35,314 nucleotides of DNA from Ignavibacteriaceae bacterium (GCA_013388515.1 JACAFC010000119.1:1-35314), one strand, 5' to 3'. Positions 17,023 to 25,318 are shown, numbered from the stretch's first letter. Notes: generated from the sequence alone by a model not told the origin. Numbers and translations are program-made.

Positions 17023-18882
17023 ATGCTGTTGTTTGCAAATGTAACCCAAAATTTCTTTTCCCAAAATGAAATGTCCACTCTTCGTAACAGGGATGATATT
17101 GAAGAAAAGTACAAGTGGGATCTCACTCACATTTACAAATCAGATTCTGATTGGGAACTAGACTTTAGCTATGTAGAAAACCAACTCCCTAAATTCGATC
17201 AATTCCAAGGCAAATTAAGCGACAGTGCGGAATTACTTTTAGCATGCTTAAAATTTCATGATGAAATTGGAATTAAACTCGACAAACTATCTTTATATGC
17301 AATGCTCTATAGAGATACTGACATGAAAAATCAAAAATCGCAGGCGATGTATGATAGAATCCAATCCTTATATGCAAAAACTGCAAGTATTAGTTCATTT
17401 GTTAATCCTGAGATTTTAAATATTCCGACAAATAAATTGGAACAAATGATAATCTCAAACCCTGAACTTAAGGTTTACAAACACTTCATAGATGATTTAA
17501 TTAGAACAAAAAGTCACACACTTTCAAAAGATGAAGAAAAAATACTTGCTTTATCCGAAGAGATTACTTCCATTCCGTACGATGTTTATTCAATATTAAC
17601 AAACGCTGATATTAGTTTCCCAAGAATTAACGATGAAAATGGAAATGAAATAGAAATTTCCCATTCACGATTTTACGCAGCAATGCATTCCAAAGATAGA
17701 GAATTTAGAAAGAGGGCCTTTAAAAATTATTTACAACCATATCAGAACTATGTTAACACATTTAACACAATGTTCAACGGGAATTTAAAATCTAAAATTT
17801 TTAGTGCGAAGGCACGAAAGTATAGTTCTGCGAAAGAAGCCTCGCTTAGCAGAAATAACATTCCACTTAATGTTTATGATAACTTAATTGAAACAACAAA
17901 TAAAAATTTATATCCCTTGCACCGTTGGGCAGAGACAAAGAAGAAATTACTTCAAATTGATGAACTTCATCCGTATGATGTTTATGTTAGCATTTTTAAT
18001 AATCTTGATGAAAAAAAATATACATTTAGCCAAGCTGCCGAATTAGTAACATCAGCATTACAACCTATGGGAGAAGATTACCTGCAAGTGCTTAAAATGG
18101 CTTTTGAAAATAGGTGGATTGATGTTTATGGAACAACATCAAAAAGAAGCGGTGCTTATTCCTCTGGAACCACATTTGGTATTCATCCATATGTTTTGCT
18201 TAACTGGGAAAATCTTCTGAATGATGTTTTTACTCTTGCACACGAAATGGGTCATAATATGCATTCTTATTTTACAGGACAAAACCAGCCATATCCATAT
18301 GCAAACTATTCAATATTCCTGGCAGAAGTTGCCTCTACCTTTAATGAATCATTGCTACTTGATTATTTAGTGAAGAATGCATCTAACAAAACAGAAAAAT
18401 TATATTTCATGGAAATATATTTAAATAATATTTCTGCTACCTTTTATAGGCAAGTAATGTTTGCAGAGTTCGAAAAAACTGTTTATGAAGAATTAGAAAA
18501 AGGGAATGCTTTAACCGTCGATTATCTAAGGAAATTGTACAAAGGAATTTTTCAAAAGTATTGGGGTGAAAGTATGGTTATTGATGTTGAAGAGGAATTT
18601 ACATGGGCGAGAGTTCCACATTTTTATTATAATTTTTATGTATATCAATATGCCACCGGATTTGCTGCATCGCAAATACTTACACAAAAAATATTATGCA
18701 ATGGTACTAAAGCTCGTGATAATTATTTAAATTTTCTTAAAGCTGGGAATTCTGATTATCCGATTAATATTCTAAAAAATGCTGGGGTGGATATGAATTC
18801 ACCAGAACCAATTCTTTCTGTAACTCAGAAAATGGACTCCTTGCTGGATGAAATGGAAATTCTCTTAAATGACAATAATTAA
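17023..18882 (+). CDS. pepF: Oligoendopeptidase F (M3B family)
   Basis: A 619-residue zinc metallopeptidase that cleaves short peptides. The catalytic motif is HEMGH (His407, Glu408, His411) in LAHEMGHNMHSYFTGQ, with third ligand Glu435 in FLAEVASTFNE. Other family blocks are present: WDLTHIYKSDSDW near the N-terminus, YSSAKEASLSRNNIP, and the C-terminal YYNFYVYQYATGFAAS. The start is uncertain: ATG at 17023 adds a short hydrophobic stretch that could be a rudimentary signal sequence, while ATG at 17071 gives the normal cytosolic N-terminus (MSTLRNRDDIEEKYKWDL). An in-frame stop at 17014 excludes a longer version. Confidence 0.95.
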   Translation: MLLFANVTQNFFSQNEMSTLRNRDDIEEKYKWDLTHIYKSDSDWELDFSYVENQLPKFDQFQGKLSDSAELLLACLKFHDEIGIKLDKLSLYAMLYRDTDMKNQKSQAMYDRIQSLYAKTASISSFVNPEILNIPTNKLEQMIISNPELKVYKHFIDDLIRTKSHTLSKDEEKILALSEEITSIPYDVYSILTNADISFPRINDENGNEIEISHSRFYAAMHSKDREFRKRAFKNYLQPYQNYVNTFNTMFNGNLKSKIFSAKARKYSSAKEASLSRNNIPLNVYDNLIETTNKNLYPLHRWAETKKKLLQIDELHPYDVYVSIFNNLDEKKYTFSQAAELVTSALQPMGEDYLQVLKMAFENRWIDVYGTTSKRSGAYSSGTTFGIHPYVLLNWENLLNDVFTLAHEMGHNMHSYFTGQNQPYPYANYSIFLAEVASTFNESLLLDYLVKNASNKTEKLYFMEIYLNNISATFYRQVMFAEFEKTVYEELEKGNALTVDYLRKLYKGIFQKYWGESMVIDVEEEFTWARVPHFYYNFYVYQYATGFAASQILTQKILCNGTKARDNYLNFLKAGNSDYPINILKNAGVDMNSPEPILSVTQKMDSLLDEMEILLNDNN

Positions 18883-18931
18883 TAAACTTATTTTCATTAA
18901 ACTTAACACTCTGATTTATTGAAAGGCTATT

Positions 18932-19948
18932 ATGAAAGTTTACTCGAAAAAAGAATTGAATGATTACTTCTTATCTCTTACATACGATGATATAAGTTTG
19001 ATACCAACGGAAATTTCGCAGATTAAATCGCGTACCGAAACATTAACCGGAAGTAATTTTTTAGGATTAGACTTATCTCTTCCAGTTATTTCAAGCCCAA
19101 TGGATAGTGTTACGGGAGTGGAAATGACCAAGACACTATCAACTTTAGGATGTGTTGGAATTCTAAATCGTTTTGATTCATCCCTTGAAGAAGTGATTTC
19201 TTCTAATGATAAAGATGATTCTATTAAAATTGTTTCTGTTGCTTTAAATGCTTCTTATGAATTGCTTAAAAAAATTGCTGACCGGAATTTTATTGTGTGC
19301 ATAGATACCGCGAATGCTAACAATCAAGAAGTTTTAAACAAAACGAAAGAGATTAAGAAGAATTTTAATTTGAAGGTTATAGTTGGAAATATAGCACACG
19401 GAGCTACATTGCAAAAATTAGAAGATTCGGGCGCTGATGCTGTAAGAGTGGGAATTGGAAGCGGCAGTGTTTGTACTACCTCTATTCAAACTGGTATTGG
19501 TATTGGGCAGGTATCTTCACTTCTAAATGTACTAATGGCTAGAGAAAAGCATAACCTTAAAATTAAAATAATTGCCGACGGTGGAATTAAAAGTTCGGGT
19601 GATGTGAGCAAAGCATTATCCTTAGGTGCAGATGCAGTTATGCTGGGTCGAATGCTTGCTGGAACTAGAGAAACTCCTGGTGAAGTAATAAAATACAATG
19701 GTCAGTTATGGAAAAAATATCGTGGTTCTGCATCATTTGGTGTTAAAATGCGTAATGAGTTTATTGAGGGTGAGGAAACTATGATTGGTTATAAAGGAAC
19801 TGTCAAGAATGTAATCGATAGTATTTCAGATGGATTAAGAAGTTCTATGAGTTATATGAATTGCAAAAATTTAGCTGATTTTCAAAAAACTGATACATTT
19901 GCTGTATTAAGTAATAGCTCGTACTTGGAAAGATTACCCAAAATTTAA
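18932..19948 (+). CDS. IMP dehydrogenase/GMP reductase family protein without CBS domains
   Basis: A 338-residue (beta/alpha)8-barrel enzyme. Family blocks are [21 protein letters not shown], the catalytic loop [17 protein letters not shown] with Cys181, [13 protein letters not shown] with phosphate-binding [15 protein letters not shown], and a YRGSAS segment. The 338-residue length leaves no room for the paired CBS domains found in most GuaB proteins, so it resembles GMP reductase (GMP to IMP, NADPH-dependent) more than IMP dehydrogenase. The loop after the Cys (Thr-Thr-Ser-Ile-Gln-Thr) is unlike either textbook version, so the direction of the reaction is unsettled. It follows pepF by 49 bases, behind a GAAAGG ribosome-binding site. 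Confidence 0.85.
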   Translation: MKVYSKKELNDYFLSLTYDDISLIPTEISQIKSRTETLTGSNFLGLDLSLPVISSPMDSVTGVEMTKTLSTLGCVGILNRFDSSLEEVISSNDKDDSIKIVSVALNASYELLKKIADRNFIVCIDTANANNQEVLNKTKEIKKNFNLKVIVGNIAHGATLQKLEDSGADAVRVGIGSGSVCTTSIQTGIGIGQVSSLLNVLMAREKHNLKIKIIADGGIKSSGDVSKALSLGADAVMLGRMLAGTRETPGEVIKYNGQLWKKYRGSASFGVKMRNEFIEGEETMIGYKGTVKNVIDSISDGLRSSMSYMNCKNLADFQKTDTFAVLSNSSYLERLPKI

Positions 19949-19953
19949 TCTAA

Positions 19954-20325
19954 CTAAACATTTTCTCGGTTCACTTTGTCAATTTTGAATGCCGGAATAC
20001 AAAGAGAAATATATTCGCATGATTCATCAAATGGATTAGAATATCTTACTCTGCTGCCCTTCTTGATAAAAATTGATTGATTTTTTTCAAGTATTATTTT
20101 CAGATTATCTACCTCTATCATTTTTTTTCCAGAAAAAACATAGGTTAACTCATCAAATTCTGGGGTTTGAAATGGCTCACTCCACTTTGGCGGAGCAATC
20201 ATATGTGCAAAACTAAAATCTCCAGCATCGATGCTGGCTTTGCCGAAATATTCCTCAATTAATTTGTTATCAGTAGTTGGTACTACAAATGGTTTGGTTT
20301 GAAGTATGAATTTATGGCTATTCAT
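19954..20325 (-). CDS. Cupin-domain protein
   Basis: A 123-residue single-domain protein with the cupin beta-barrel pattern: EPFQTPEFDELTYVFSGKKMIEVDNLK followed by a glycine-containing turn (IFIKKGSRVRYSNPF). Only part of the canonical metal-binding motif is visible (Glu but not a full HxH). It may bind a metal or a small ligand; function is otherwise unknown. Its start overlaps the end of copA by eight bases, so it is the last gene of the copper operon, which hints at a copper-related or redox role. The convergent IMPDH/GMPR gene ends five bases away, with no terminator visible between them. Confidence 0.75.
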   Translation of the reverse strand: MNSHKFILQTKPFVVPTTDNKLIEEYFGKASIDAGDFSFAHMIAPPKWSEPFQTPEFDELTYVFSGKKMIEVDNLKIILEKNQSIFIKKGSRVRYSNPFDESCEYISLCIPAFKIDKVNRENV

Positions 20326-22558
20326 TTGAATCCTTATAATTCTTAATTCTTAGTGAATTACTAATTACAGTTACAGAGCTTAAGGACATTGCCAAAGCTG
20401 CAAACATTGGGTTAAGTAATCCGAATGCAGCTAAGGGAATACAAATTACATTATAAAAGAATGCCCAAAATAAATTTTGTTTAATTGTTTTTATTGTTTT
20501 TGTTGATATGACTATTGCTGAAACTAATGCGTTCAAGTTATTTCTCATTATAACAATTGAACTGCTTTCAATTGCAATGTCAGTTCCGGTTCCAATTGCA
20601 ATCCCAACATCGCTTTGTGCTAAAGCTGGTGAATCATTAATCCCATCGCCAACCATTGCAACCAATTCATTATTTTTCTGATACTTTTTCACTACATCGG
20701 CTTTATACTCAGGCAGAATCTCAGCTTCAAAAGTATCTATACCAATTTTATCAGCAACACGTTTTGCATTTCGCACATTATCGCCAGTAAGCATAACAAT
20801 TTGCATACGCATTGCTTTTAATTTATTTATTACATCAGCTGCGTTTTCTTGAATTTCATCATCGAGCCACAAAATACCTTTTATTGTTTTATTGATTGCC
20901 ACGTAAATAGTCGTCCCTCTTTGATCTTCCATTTCAGTTACCCTAGGCAATTGTGAAATAGAAAGCTCTTCCATAAATGAAAAATTTCCTACTGCGACTT
21001 CAATATTTTTTATTCTGCCAAGAATACCTTTACCAATGGAGTTGTGAAGAAGTTCGCTGTCTAGTAAAGAAATATTCCTCTGTTTTGCTGTATGCACAAT
21101 AGATTCTGCAAACGGGTGTTCAGATCTTTGTTCAACAGAAGCAGCGTACTGTAGTAATTCATTTTCACTAATACCGTCTGCATCTATTCTATTCAGAACC
21201 GGCTTTCCTTTAGTTAAAGTTCCTGTTTTATCAAATATTATTGTAGAAATTTTATGTGCTCTTTCTAAACTCTCTCCATCTTTAATTAAAATTCCTAACT
21301 GTGCAGCTTTCCCAATGCCAGCAATTATTGCTGTTGGTGTTGCTAAACCTAAAGCACATGGACAAGCAATAATAAGTACTGATACAAAATTTATTAACGC
21401 AAAGCTAAATGACAGACCTGCGATCATCCAGAAAGCAAAAGTGATTACTGCAATAGCAATTACAGTAGGAACGAATACTGAAGCAACTTTATCAGCCAAG
21501 CTTTGAATTGGAGCTTTAGATCCCTGGGCTTCCTCAACCATACGTATTATTTGTCCAAGTAATGAATTATCTCCAGTTGCGGTTACTCTAAATTCAAAGT
21601 AGCCTAATTTATTTATTGTTCCTCCAATAACTGAAGATCCTATCTTTTTTTCAACAGGAATACTTTCGCCGGAAATCATTGATTCATCAATTATGGATTT
21701 ACCAAATAATACAACTCCATCAGCAGGCACTTTCGTTCCGGGTTTAACAATTACTATATCGCCAACCTTCAATTGGTCCAAGGGTATGCTAATTTCATTT
21801 TCGCCTTCCTTTACCAGCGCTGCTTCGGGTTTTAGATTAATTAATTTTTTTATTGAAGTACCGGTTTTGGTTTTTGCTTTTGCTTCCAGCCATTTCCCTA
21901 ATAAAATCAAAGTAATTATCACTGCAGCCGTATCAAAATATACATGTGCGGCTTGAGCATTGTCATGAAAATAATGTGGAAATAATGCTACCGCTGAACT
22001 ATATATGTACGCTGATCCAGTTCCTAAAGCAACCAATGTATTCATGTCAGCCGTAAGATGTTTCAAATTCGTAATAAACATTTTGAAGAATCTTTTTCCG
22101 GATATGAATAAGACCGGAGTTGTGAGAATTAGAAGAATTTTATTTATGTCATCAGGAGTTAATTTCAATAATTGGGTGAATCCTTCCCAAAGCATCCCCA
22201 TGTTTAATATTACAATAGGAATTGTTAACAAAAGTGAAAGAAGTAAATTCCAAGATAAGCTTGAATCTTTTGTGTTAACATTTGTCTTTGAAGGATTAAT
22301 TTGCTTGCCTTTTTTTTCTGTATTTTGTGGTAAATGAATTTTGTAACCTGCATCCTCAATAGCTTCAATTAATTTATTAGGATCTAATTGTCCCTTTTTA
22401 TACTCGATCAATGCTTTCTCGGTTGCAAGATTCACAGAGACGTTTTTTACTCCCTCAAGTTTCTTTATGGATCTTTCAACTCTGGCAACACAACTTGCAC
22501 AAGTCATACCTTCTATTGGCGCAATGATTTTCTCAGTATTATCGTTTACTTGGTTCAT
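20318..22558 (-). CDS. copA: Copper-translocating P-type ATPase
   Basis: A 746-residue P1B-type ATPase that exports Cu(I) across the cytoplasmic membrane using ATP. Domains in order: one N-terminal heavy-metal-associated domain with GMTCASC (Cys20, Cys23), about six transmembrane segments before and around the CPC metal site (ACPCALGLATPTA, near residue 398), actuator loop with SGES, phosphorylation motif DKTGTLT (near residue 442), HP motif (SEHPFAE), nucleotide domain and GDGINDSPALAQSDVGIAIG. The final segment MSLSSVTVISNSLRI carries the copper-type Met/Ser pair. The copZ-like gene lies 32 bases upstream and a cupin gene overlaps its end. Confidence 0.96.
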   Translation of the reverse strand: MNQVNDNTEKIIAPIEGMTCASCVARVERSIKKLEGVKNVSVNLATEKALIEYKKGQLDPNKLIEAIEDAGYKIHLPQNTEKKGKQINPSKTNVNTKDSSLSWNLLLSLLLTIPIVILNMGMLWEGFTQLLKLTPDDINKILLILTTPVLFISGKRFFKMFITNLKHLTADMNTLVALGTGSAYIYSSAVALFPHYFHDNAQAAHVYFDTAAVIITLILLGKWLEAKAKTKTGTSIKKLINLKPEAALVKEGENEISIPLDQLKVGDIVIVKPGTKVPADGVVLFGKSIIDESMISGESIPVEKKIGSSVIGGTINKLGYFEFRVTATGDNSLLGQIIRMVEEAQGSKAPIQSLADKVASVFVPTVIAIAVITFAFWMIAGLSFSFALINFVSVLIIACPCALGLATPTAIIAGIGKAAQLGILIKDGESLERAHKISTIIFDKTGTLTKGKPVLNRIDADGISENELLQYAASVEQRSEHPFAESIVHTAKQRNISLLDSELLHNSIGKGILGRIKNIEVAVGNFSFMEELSISQLPRVTEMEDQRGTTIYVAINKTIKGILWLDDEIQENAADVINKLKAMRMQIVMLTGDNVRNAKRVADKIGIDTFEAEILPEYKADVVKKYQKNNELVAMVGDGINDSPALAQSDVGIAIGTGTDIAIESSSIVIMRNNLNALVSAIVISTKTIKTIKQNLFWAFFYNVICIPLAAFGLLNPMFAALAMSLSSVTVISNSLRIKNYKDSNE

Positions 22559-22590
22559 TAAATCTAATCCTTTTTAATTAAGATGATTCT

Positions 22591-22800
22591 TCAGTTTGCA
22601 TCAGACAGCATTTTAAAACCCGCATTAGTGATTGCCTCATTTAGATGTGAGGGTGTAATTTTCTTCTCATCATATTCAATATGTGCTGACCCAATTTTAA
22701 TATCTAAGATTTTCAGATCTAATTTTGATAATTCTTTTCTCAACGACATGACGCAGTGCTGACAGGACATCCCCTCTATATTAAGTAATTTGGTTTGCAT
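22591..22800 (-). CDS. CopZ-like copper chaperone (HMA domain)
   Basis: A 69-residue single heavy-metal-associated domain with the metal motif GMSCQHC (Met11, Cys13, Cys16). It should carry Cu(I) in the cytosol and hand it to CopA. Two starts are possible: ATG at 22806 touches the ribosome-binding site AAGGA with no spacing, whereas ATG at 22800 lies six bases after it, so 22800 is chosen. It is the first gene of copZ-copA-cupin. No copper-sensing regulator (CueR or CsoR type) is encoded nearby. Confidence 0.9.
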   Translation of the reverse strand: MQTKLLNIEGMSCQHCVMSLRKELSKLDLKILDIKIGSAHIEYDEKKITPSHLNEAITNAGFKMLSDAN

Positions 22801-22806
22801 TCTCAT

Positions 22807-22811
22807 TCCTT
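22807..22811 (-). promoter_or_regulatory. Ribosome-binding site AAGGA of the CopZ-like gene
   Basis: AAGGA on the minus strand ends six bases before the ATG at 22800 and directly abuts the ATG at 22806, favouring the former as the start. Confidence 0.55.
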
Positions 22812-22970
22812 GTTTTAAAATATGAATAGTTTATAAATTAACTTCAAAGTTAAAATGAAATTTGTTTAGTCAAAATTCAATTTTTAGATAAGAAAAGATT
22901 TTGTTCCGAATGAGGTTAAGGAGTCCTTGATTATAGAATATTCGGTAAGCGTAATGTTGTTATGTAGAAC

Positions 22971-23002
22971 TTTCTTGGCAATGTTTTAACATTGCCAAGA
23001 AA
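22971..23002. terminator. Perfect 15-base-pair palindrome, possible terminator
   Basis: TTTCTTGGCAATGTT (22971-22985) and AACATTGCCAAGAAA (22988-23002) are perfect inverted repeats separated by TT. The structure lies 44 bases after the stop of the small minus-strand gene and about 170 bases before the CopZ-like start. It would form a very stable hairpin in RNA on either strand. No long U-run follows on either side, so a Rho-independent terminator is likely but not canonical; a protein operator is the alternative. Confidence 0.6.
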
Positions 23003-23046
23003 ATTGAAAAATTTCTAGATGAGTTTGGTAGAATTGGTATTATTCG

Positions 23047-23244
23047 CTAATTGAAATTTTTATACCAGTTTAGATTATTATGTAAATAATATCTTGGATT
23101 GCGTTCTGGATTATAAATGGCATTAATCTTAGTTCTAATTCTTTCAACTCTGTGCTTGTCTTCCTCATTTGAGTTGGTAAGAATTGTATTATGCATGTTC
23201 ATTTCAATCTCTCGATTGTTTTTGTAAGCAAACTTTCCAGCCAT
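23047..23244 (-). CDS. Small hypothetical protein (65 residues)
   Basis: A short, charged, soluble protein rich in Asn, Arg and Lys, with a C-terminal NAIYNPERNPRYYLHNN segment full of Tyr and Asn. No family is recognised, no membrane segment and no cysteines. The ATG at 23244 is preferred: a GGAGGG ribosome-binding site lies about 10 bases upstream, overlapping the alternative GTG at 23262. Support for reality is the ribosome-binding site and the strong hairpin 44 bases after the stop; against it are the small size and lack of homology. It stands alone. Confidence 0.45.
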   Translation of the reverse strand: MAGKFAYKNNREIEMNMHNTILTNSNEEDKHRVERIRTKINAIYNPERNPRYYLHNNLNWYKNFN

Positions 23245-23647
23245 TTTAAATACACCCTCCACATGATTTAAGTATTTTTAAATTTTCTGTTGCTTAATTC
23301 CTGCCTAACTTAATCGAGCGTAGGCAATAATAAAACCACAATGAAAACTGACACTAAGGAACTTGTACGGATTTTGAGATAATAGTTGTAGATTCAATTA
23401 TTTCCTTAGAATTAATCACTACGCATAGAATTAGCCAAGTATCGTACCAATTAAAAATCGTGCATAATTTGTAATTCCTTAAAATTAATAATGAGGTAAA
23501 ATGAGAAATACCTCAATTTGATACTTATCGGCAGAATGTTGGGAGTATGTTGAGGTGCTGCAAAAATTGTTTTTATTTATTGTTTTTAATATTTTTAACT
23601 CCTTAAAAAATAATGACTTATAAAAATTCAATTTCTAAGGAAGAATT
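23245..23647. other. 403-base non-coding stretch before the HU/IHF gene
   Basis: No gene is supported here. It holds a 7-base-pair hairpin (TGAGGTA 23492-23498 with TACCTCA 23509-23515) and a direct repeat of ATTGTTTTTA (23566-23575 and 23579-23588) in a very T-rich tract, which could act as an UP-type element or bent DNA for the HU/IHF promoter. Divergent promoters for the small minus-strand gene and HU/IHF must lie here, but no convincing -35/-10 pair was found. Confidence 0.5.
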
Positions 23648-23947
23648 ATGACAAAGGCAGATATAGTTGATAGGGTAGCGTTAGGAACAGGTTTGACTAA
23701 ACTTGAAACTGAAGCCATAATCGAGGGATTTTTTAAAACAGTTATTGAGGCTTTGCGTGAAGGTAAAGGGATAGAGATTAGAGGGTTTGGAACTTATAAG
23801 GTTAAAAAGAAAAGAGCTCGTCAAGCAAGAAATCCAAAAACCGGTGACCAAGTTTTTGTGCCAGAACACTTTGTTCCAACATTTAAGTTTTCAAAGGATT
23901 TTAAAGATTTAGTAGATAAAGGAATGAAATCGAATAAAAATGGATAG
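23648..23947 (+). CDS. HU/IHF family DNA-binding protein
   Basis: A 99-residue histone-like DNA-bending protein that acts as a dimer on the nucleoid. The signature GFGTYKVKKKRARQARNPKTG with the DNA-intercalating Pro in RNPKTG is clear, followed by VPEHFVPTFKFSKDFKDLV. The VPEHFVPTFKFSK wording is closer to IHF-type members than to classical HU. AAGGA lies six bases before the ATG. Its stop overlaps the start of the zinc-ribbon/TPR gene by eight bases, so the two are co-translated. Confidence 0.95.
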   Translation: MTKADIVDRVALGTGLTKLETEAIIEGFFKTVIEALREGKGIEIRGFGTYKVKKKRARQARNPKTGDQVFVPEHFVPTFKFSKDFKDLVDKGMKSNKNG

Positions 23948-24836
23948 GATTTGTCAAGAATGTGGAATCAGATTGGAACAAGAATATAATTTCTGTCCTA
24001 ATTGTGGTTCCTCGATCAAGAAGTCGTTTGCAAATAATTCTGATTCGAGTGAATTAAAAAATACCGATGTGGTTATTTGCAGTAATTGTGGTGAAGAAAA
24101 CTCAAAAGATATTTTAGCCTGTATTTCCTGTGGCGCAAAACTAAATACTAATAGAGAATCAGTAAAAACTAAGATTGAAAAAACAAAAAGGGATGAAATC
24201 CGAAAACCCGCTAATCGTAATACTTCTCAAAAAACTAAGATTAAAAATTCTCCACCATCAACGTCAGCATCCACAAAATATTTAGAAAAGAAGAAAATAT
24301 ATTTTTTTGTAGGTATCGCAGTATTGCTTGTAATTCTAATAATTTTATTATCTGGAATCTTGGATCTATCAAGTCCAAGCAGACAAAATATTGCCGAGGA
24401 AGTTTCGGAGCAGAGCTCCGGAATAGATTTGAGTGCCATTTCTAAAATTAATGATCTGAAAGGTTATGTTGAAAAAAATCCTAATGATGCGAATGCAATT
24501 CTTGATTTAGCTAATTTAAGATTTGATTCAGGCTTTTTTGAAGATGCATCTGAAAATTATCAACAATATTTAGAGTTAGTTCCGAAGAATGCAGATGCAC
24601 GTATTGACATGGCTGTGTGTTATTATAATCTTCAACAATTTGATAAAGCAGAAACGGAAATCATAAAAGCTTTAGAGTTCTCTCCTAATCATCAAACTGG
24701 ATATTTGAACTTGGGAGTTGTTTATTTAGCAAAACAAAATTTGGAAAAAGCAAAGGAGTGCTTTAACAGAGCAGTTAATATTGATCCAAACTCTGAAATT
24801 GGAAAAAAAGCAAATTCATTATTACAAACTCATTAA
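23940..24836 (+). CDS. Zinc-ribbon, single-span, TPR-repeat protein
   Basis: A 298-residue protein with three parts. First come two zinc ribbons (Cys5/Cys8/Cys19/Cys22 and Cys47/Cys50/Cys61/Cys64). A basic, disordered linker and one transmembrane segment (about residues 120-142) follow. The C-terminal domain consists of about three TPR repeats (from residue ~165), with typical A..NLG..Y and A......DP.N phasing. The topology puts the ribbons and the TPR domain on opposite sides of the membrane. The specific function is unknown; TPRs suggest a scaffold. It overlaps the HU/IHF gene and is followed 19 bases later by the 31-residue basic protein. Confidence 0.85.
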   Translation: MDRICQECGIRLEQEYNFCPNCGSSIKKSFANNSDSSELKNTDVVICSNCGEENSKDILACISCGAKLNTNRESVKTKIEKTKRDEIRKPANRNTSQKTKIKNSPPSTSASTKYLEKKKIYFFVGIAVLLVILIILLSGILDLSSPSRQNIAEEVSEQSSGIDLSAISKINDLKGYVEKNPNDANAILDLANLRFDSGFFEDASENYQQYLELVPKNADARIDMAVCYYNLQQFDKAETEIIKALEFSPNHQTGYLNLGVVYLAKQNLEKAKECFNRAVNIDPNSEIGKKANSLLQTH

Positions 24837-24855
24837 ACTGTATTGGAGGTAAAAA

Positions 24856-24951
24856 ATGCCTTGCGGCAAGAAAAGAAAAAGACATAAAATGTCTACTCAT
24901 AAACGGAAAAAAAGACTAAGAAAGAATCGTCATAAAAAGAAATTGAGATAG
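24856..24951 (+). CDS. 31-residue basic protein, AURKAIP1/COX24-type ribosomal protein
   Basis: The peptide starts MPCGKKRKRHKMSTHKRKKR and consists almost entirely of Lys, Arg and His. This matches from memory the short bacterial AURKAIP1/COX24 domain proteins (related to mitoribosomal mS38 and the bS22-type proteins), which bind the ribosome. A strong GGAGGT lies five bases before the ATG. Such tiny genes are usually missed by annotation. It follows the zinc-ribbon/TPR gene and precedes a tRNA, a fitting translation-related context. Confidence 0.85.
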   Translation: MPCGKKRKRHKMSTHKRKKRLRKNRHKKKLR

Positions 24952-24980
24952 TATTTCATTATCTGTGTATTTATTTAAAA

Positions 24981-25053
24981 GCCAACTTAGCTCAGCTGGT
25001 AGAGCAGCTCATTCGTAATGAGCAGGTCGCCGGTTCGATTCCGGCAGTTGGCT
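24981..25053 (+). tRNA. tRNA-Thr (anticodon CGU)
   Basis: The 73-base cloverleaf is complete. The acceptor stem GCCAACT/AGTTGGC is perfect, D stem GCTC/GAGC, anticodon stem GCTCA/TGAGC with loop TTCGTAA (anticodon CGT at its centre), and T arm GCCGG-TTCGATT-CCGGC. CCA is not encoded; the discriminator base is T. It reads the Thr codon ACG. Confidence 0.97.
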
Positions 25054-25246
25054 CTATTAAGCTTGTACTTCTCTTCCTGCTAGTTAGTTTAATTGCCTTT
25101 CTTCTTTTACTCGTTCACTTAAAAAAGTCACTTTAAATCTTTGGCTTCCACAAAAGTCTTACCTTACAGTAGCTTCATTCAGCAAGAAATTTAAAATTTG
25201 CTTACCAATTGATGGTGCTGAAGTGGTAAAAAAATAAAAAAAAAGC

Positions 25247-25275
25247 TTGACTTTAGAGGGAAAATTCCATTATTT
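25247..25275 (+). promoter_or_regulatory. Candidate sigma70-type promoter of the dcw operon
   Basis: TTGACT (25247-25252) is followed after 17 bases by TTATTT (25270-25275). Transcription would start near 25282, giving a leader of about 45 bases before the mraZ ATG. The -10 is weak, but the MraZ boxes overlap the expected start site, which is where an autoregulatory operator belongs. Confidence 0.6.
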
Positions 25276-25300
25276 TGGGACATGGTGGGGAAAAGTGGTG
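25276..25300 (+). promoter_or_regulatory. mraZ: MraZ operator: three TGGKR-like boxes with 10-base period
   Basis: TGGGA (25276-25280), TGGGG (25286-25290) and TGGTG (25296-25300) repeat with an exact 10-base period, that is, 5-base boxes separated by 5-base spacers. MraZ is known to bind such TGGGN direct repeats upstream of its own gene. The third box deviates in one position. The site predicts autoregulation of the whole dcw operon. Confidence 0.8.
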
Positions 25301-25313
25301 AAAATTTCCAAAT

Positions 25314-25318
25314 AAGGA
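25314..25318 (+). promoter_or_regulatory. Ribosome-binding site AAGGA deciding the mraZ start
   Basis: AAGGA lies eight bases before the ATG at 25327. The upstream in-frame ATG at 25282 falls inside the MraZ operator and has no such site. Confidence 0.7.

Noticed and set aside
25213-25227. TGGTG and TGGTA further upstream of mraZ as extra MraZ boxes
   Set aside because: They are 11 rather than 10 bases apart, lie upstream of the -35 box and deviate from TGGGN.
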